Of a stretch of DNA of 7,780 nucleotides, positions 5,925 to 7,780 are shown one piece after another (within the stretch, counting starts at the first letter, position 1; every line of letters starts with the position of its first letter). Location: contig CAYSZB010000092.1 in the NCBI GenBank assembly GCA_964435475.1, positions 1-7,780 on the forward strand, written 5' to 3'. The notes beneath the pieces are model-generated. The model saw nothing but the letters and a program-made list of their open reading frames with translations. It was not told the origin of the DNA and made no database searches. A program made the translations under genes and the position numbers. The stretch is from CAYSZB01 sp964435475 (lineage in GTDB: Bacteria; Chloroflexota; Anaerolineae; Anaerolineales; Anaerolineaceae).

Positions 5925-6515
5925 ATGACTGAGACACTAAAATACACCCTGGTTAAGAAGGAAAACGAGCTCGAACTGCGCCAGTACGCCGCGCACATCA
6001 AGGCGGAAGTGACGATCGAGGCAAAGAACTACCGCCTGGCGGTCGAGAACGCCTTTGGCATCCTGGCGGGATACATTTTTGGCAACAACATCTCCACCCA
6101 GAAGATCGCCATGACCACCCCGGTGACCACCAACCGCTCCGAGAAGATCGCCATGACCACGCCGGTGATGACCAACCGCTCCGAGAAGATCGCCATGACC
6201 ACACCCGTGACCATCAGCGGCGCAGGCAGTTATACGGTCGCTTTCATCATGCCCGCCCAGTACGACCTGGCCAGCCTGCCGCTGCCGGGCGATAAACGGG
6301 TCAAACTGACACCCGTCCCGCCCCACCAGGCCGCAGCCATCCGTTTTAATGGCTATTTCAATGAAGATAAGATCGCCCAGCACAAACAGCGCCTGGCGGG
6401 GTGGATCAAAGAACAAGGGTTGAGCCCGATTGGCGAATTCACGGTGGCGGGTTACAACCCGCCCTGGGTGCCAGGGTTCCTGGCGCGCAATGAAGTGATC
6501 GTCAGGATCGAGTAA
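5925..6515 (+). CDS. SOUL family heme-binding-like protein
   Basis: This 196-aa protein is a SOUL/p22HBP-family member; the family is named for heme-binding vertebrate proteins and its bacterial role is poorly defined. The family pattern is clear. The N-terminal part reads LELRQYAAHIKAEV (16-29), then YRLAVENAFGILAGYIFGNN (36-55). The signature KIAMTTPV follows at residues 60, 74 and 88. The C-terminal half has SYTVAFIMPAQYDLASLPLP (102-121), a P-x-P-x-x-x-A-A-I-R-F-N-G-Y strand (130-144), and the ending NPPWVPGFLARNEVIVRI. His residues available as possible heme ligands are H24, H134 and H153; none can be assigned. There is no signal peptide, so it is likely cytoplasmic. The ATG has a strong AGGAG (5915-5919) 5 nt upstream. 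Three copies of the signature, rather than the one or two I remember as usual, are notable. A P-loop kinase-like gene follows 16 nt later in the same unit. Confidence 0.92.
   Translation: MTETLKYTLVKKENELELRQYAAHIKAEVTIEAKNYRLAVENAFGILAGYIFGNNISTQKIAMTTPVTTNRSEKIAMTTPVMTNRSEKIAMTTPVTISGAGSYTVAFIMPAQYDLASLPLPGDKRVKLTPVPPHQAAAIRFNGYFNEDKIAQHKQRLAGWIKEQGLSPIGEFTVAGYNPPWVPGFLARNEVIVRIE
6102..6212 (+). repeat. In-frame 42-nt tandem repeat in the SOUL gene (2.6 copies)
   Basis: Each 42-nt unit encodes 14 residues, starting KIAMTTPV and ending NRSE. Copy 1 (6102-6143) and copy 2 (6144-6185) differ at only three bases; copy 3 (from 6186) matches copy 1 at 25 of its first 27 bases and then diverges into TISGAG. 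The repeat stays in frame and preserves the family signature. Confidence 0.93.
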
Positions 6516-6531
6516 CAAGGCAGGTCAGAAG

Positions 6532-7071
6532 GTGATACCCATCTTCCTGGTGGTTGGCCCACCCGCGGTTGGTAAGAGCACCACCAGCCGTTCGCTGGCA
6601 GCGCACTTCCCCAGGAGTATTCACATCCCGGTGGACGACCTGCGCGAGATGGTGATATCCGGGTTGGTATTGCCTGGCCAGGATTGGAGCGCTGAACTGG
6701 CGCTCCAGGTGCGCCTGGCACGGCACAGTACCGTTCATAGCGCATTGGAATATCATAAGGCCGGTTTTGTCGTCGTGATCGACGATTTCTGGGACAGTGA
6801 GCACCTATCAGACTATGCCGGGTTGCTCGATCATCCTGATTTTCATAAGGTTGTTCTCTTACCAAAACAGGAGGTGGCCCATAACCGCAATTTCACCCGC
6901 TCCGGGGGTGACCCATCCAGGGAGTACATTGATCAGGGGATCGAGATTGTATATGCCCGGCTAAGAGGGCAGGCAGATCAGCTTAAACAGGATGGCTGGT
7001 TGGTCATCGACAGCAGCCACATGGATGTCAGTGCAATCGTTGAGTTGATCCTTGATCACACAAGCAGTTAA
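6532..7071 (+). CDS. P-loop NTPase, small-molecule or nucleic-acid kinase-like (AAA_33 type)
   Basis: This 179-aa cytoplasmic protein has a textbook Walker A loop, GPPAVGKST (residues 9-17, Lys15), right after an N-terminal strand. HIPVDDLREM follows (31-40), where D35/D36 are placed like the substrate-binding or catalytic acid of zeta-toxin, chloramphenicol phosphotransferase and polynucleotide-kinase-like enzymes. A second hydrophobic strand ending in acids, FVVVIDDFWDSEHL (79-92), fits a Walker B. NFTRSGGDPSREYID (120-134) is placed like a lid with arginines. The C-terminus reads DGWLVIDSSHMDVSAIVELI (154-173), a typical last strand and helix of such kinases. Phosphoryl transfer from ATP is therefore likely; the acceptor is unknown. 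The start is the GTG at 6532 with AGG at 6522-6524 as a modest ribosome binding site; no ATG gives a complete P-loop. It lies 16 nt after the SOUL gene, so the two are probably co-transcribed. No antitoxin-like partner is present. Confidence 0.85.
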   Translation: MIPIFLVVGPPAVGKSTTSRSLAAHFPRSIHIPVDDLREMVISGLVLPGQDWSAELALQVRLARHSTVHSALEYHKAGFVVVIDDFWDSEHLSDYAGLLDHPDFHKVVLLPKQEVAHNRNFTRSGGDPSREYIDQGIEIVYARLRGQADQLKQDGWLVIDSSHMDVSAIVELILDHTSS

Positions 7072-7201
7072 TATCCTCCTCTACATTTTTTCTGCATAAC
7101 AATTTTTCTCACCTTTTTTTCCGCCAATAAACAGTACAGGGGGTAAAATATCTTTCAGGTCCTTTGTTTTTTACTCATAATTACCTTACAGCGGAGAATC
7201 G
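7072..7201 (+). promoter_or_regulatory. AT-rich intergenic region before the last GNAT gene
   Basis: The 130 nt hold several T tracts (around 7086-7091, 7103-7107 and 7114-7120) without a convincing hairpin, so any termination of the P-loop gene here is not of the standard intrinsic form. A CATAAT at 7176-7181 is a reasonable -10 element for the gene at 7202, but no good -35 accompanies it. GGAGA at 7193-7197 is the ribosome binding site, 4 nt before the ATG. Confidence 0.35.
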
Positions 7202-7714
7202 ATGATCACCATTCGTGAATACAGCGAAGAAGATGCACAATGTGTCGGCCGGCTGATTGCTGACACCTATGCCCAATACAACCTGGCATATCTGTCTCCC
7301 GGGGAGATGAAAGCCTTTTTGGGTCCGTTCCAGCATGCCTGGTCGGATGAACCCCAACACCGGGAGGAGATCGCCCGTATGATCCGCTCAGAGTGGGTCT
7401 TCGTGGCGGAGGATGGGGGTGAGATCGTCGGGGTGCTGCGCGGCAGGAAGGAACGCCTGGGCAGCCTGTTCGTCAGGGGTGACCACCAGCGCCAGGGGGT
7501 CGGCAGGGGGTTGGTCGAGCGCTTCGAGCAGGAGTGCCGGAAGCATGCCCCGATGGTCATCCGGGTGTCAGCGACGATGTTTGGCGTGCCGTTCTATGCC
7601 GCCATGGGCTATAAGAAGTCCACCGGGGTGCGCGCCAGCCGCAGTTTTGACGGGCACGGTCTGCCCACCCAGCCGATGAGGAAGGTAATAAAAGCCTCTA
7701 GTAATCAGAGCTGA
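7202..7714 (+). CDS. GNAT family N-acetyltransferase
   Basis: This 170-aa single-domain GNAT enzyme is full length for the superfamily. It opens with the usual first strand, MITIREYSEEDAQCVGRLI. The central strands are EWVFVAEDGGEIVGVLRG (64-81), and motif A is SLFVRGDHQRQGVGRGLVE (88-106), with the CoA pyrophosphate loop Q96-R-Q-G99-V-G101. The next strand RVSATMFGVPFYAAMGYKKS (121-140) carries Tyr132 in the position of the common general acid, and the C-terminal SFDGHGLPTQPMRK closes the fold. The sequence suggests a generic small-molecule or peptide acetyltransferase with an unknown acceptor. GGAGA lies 4 nt upstream of the ATG. The gene is separated from the P-loop gene by 130 nt of AT-rich DNA and probably has its own promoter. 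It is a different subgroup from the other two GNAT genes, so local duplication is unlikely. Confidence 0.9.
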   Translation: MITIREYSEEDAQCVGRLIADTYAQYNLAYLSPGEMKAFLGPFQHAWSDEPQHREEIARMIRSEWVFVAEDGGEIVGVLRGRKERLGSLFVRGDHQRQGVGRGLVERFEQECRKHAPMVIRVSATMFGVPFYAAMGYKKSTGVRASRSFDGHGLPTQPMRKVIKASSNQS

Positions 7715-7743
7715 ACCCTGCCAGGATTTGAGTTTCTCCGGTC

Positions 7744-7780
7744 TTTCATTTTATGCAAATTTGCAGTACAATTGCAAATA
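7744..7780. promoter_or_regulatory. Overlapping inverted repeats at the window end
   Basis: TGCAAATTTGCA at 7754-7765 is a perfect 12-nt palindrome. Its right half also pairs with a further copy, so ATTTGCA (7759-7765) and TGCAAAT (7773-7779) form a 7-bp inverted repeat around 7 nt. That spacer holds TACAAT (7767-7772), a -10-like hexamer with no clear -35. The layout is operator-like and would serve a gene beyond the window; this is inference. Confidence 0.4.

Noticed and set aside
6102..6212. CRISPR-like or minisatellite array
   Set aside because: The repeats are in frame, adjacent without spacers, and encode a protein family signature.
5937..6518. A 193-codon minus-strand open frame with repeated Gly/His-rich units
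   Set aside because: It is the exact antisense of the SOUL gene, and its repeats simply mirror the 42-nt repeat of the real gene.
6532..7071. Zeta-type toxin of a toxin-antitoxin pair
   Set aside because: There is no small antitoxin-like gene next to it; the 16-nt upstream neighbour is a SOUL-family gene.

Overview
The window looks like a chromosomal accessory stretch of a Gram-type-uncertain bacterium with a mid-50s G+C content. The single run of exactly 100 Ns (2930-3029) marks a scaffolded draft or metagenome-derived assembly. The mix is a lipoprotein with a long Pro/Thr linker and a WD40 propeller, plus DUF4256, DUF7000, SOUL, CPBP and several GNAT genes. It fits an environmental Chloroflexota (Anaerolineae-like) genome, but this is an inference from style and content; no rRNA or phylogenetic marker is present. 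No tRNA, CRISPR array, insertion sequence, phage gene or integron site was seen.

Layout. (1) 1-626: a DUF4256 gene on the + strand with a promoter placed so close to its ATG that the mRNA may be leaderless. (2) 640-2329: a convergent minus-strand WD40 lipoprotein gene that ends at a strong rho-independent terminator (640-670). (3) 2330-2554: a divergent control region with one -10 hexamer per strand and a perfect 15-nt dyad between them. (4) 2555-5785: a + strand run holding a DUF7000 gene cut by the gap, a RimJ/RimL-type acetyltransferase missing its 5' part, an unrecognised 168-aa protein, a tandem-GNAT protein and a CPBP membrane protease. Spacing from the acetyltransferase onward is tight (1, 14 and 35 nt) and the run closes at a probable terminator (5796-5820). 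(5) 5862-7071: a separate unit of a SOUL heme-binding-like gene and a P-loop kinase-like gene 16 nt apart, driven from an AT-rich promoter carrying a repeated palindromic motif. (6) 7202-7714: another GNAT gene. (7) 7744-7780: the start of a control region with overlapping inverted repeats for a gene beyond the window.

How the genes work together. No pathway is evident. The common theme is small-molecule or protein modification: three GNAT genes with four GNAT domains, a probable small-molecule kinase, a membrane protease and a heme-binding-like protein. Such sets are common in accessory regions and their substrates cannot be read from sequence. I do not see a convincing undescribed system. 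The items most worth a second look are the unknown CCxxC protein between two acetyltransferase genes, the expanded SOUL repeat, the unassigned C-terminal domain of the WD40 lipoprotein, and the operator-like repeats in the control regions.
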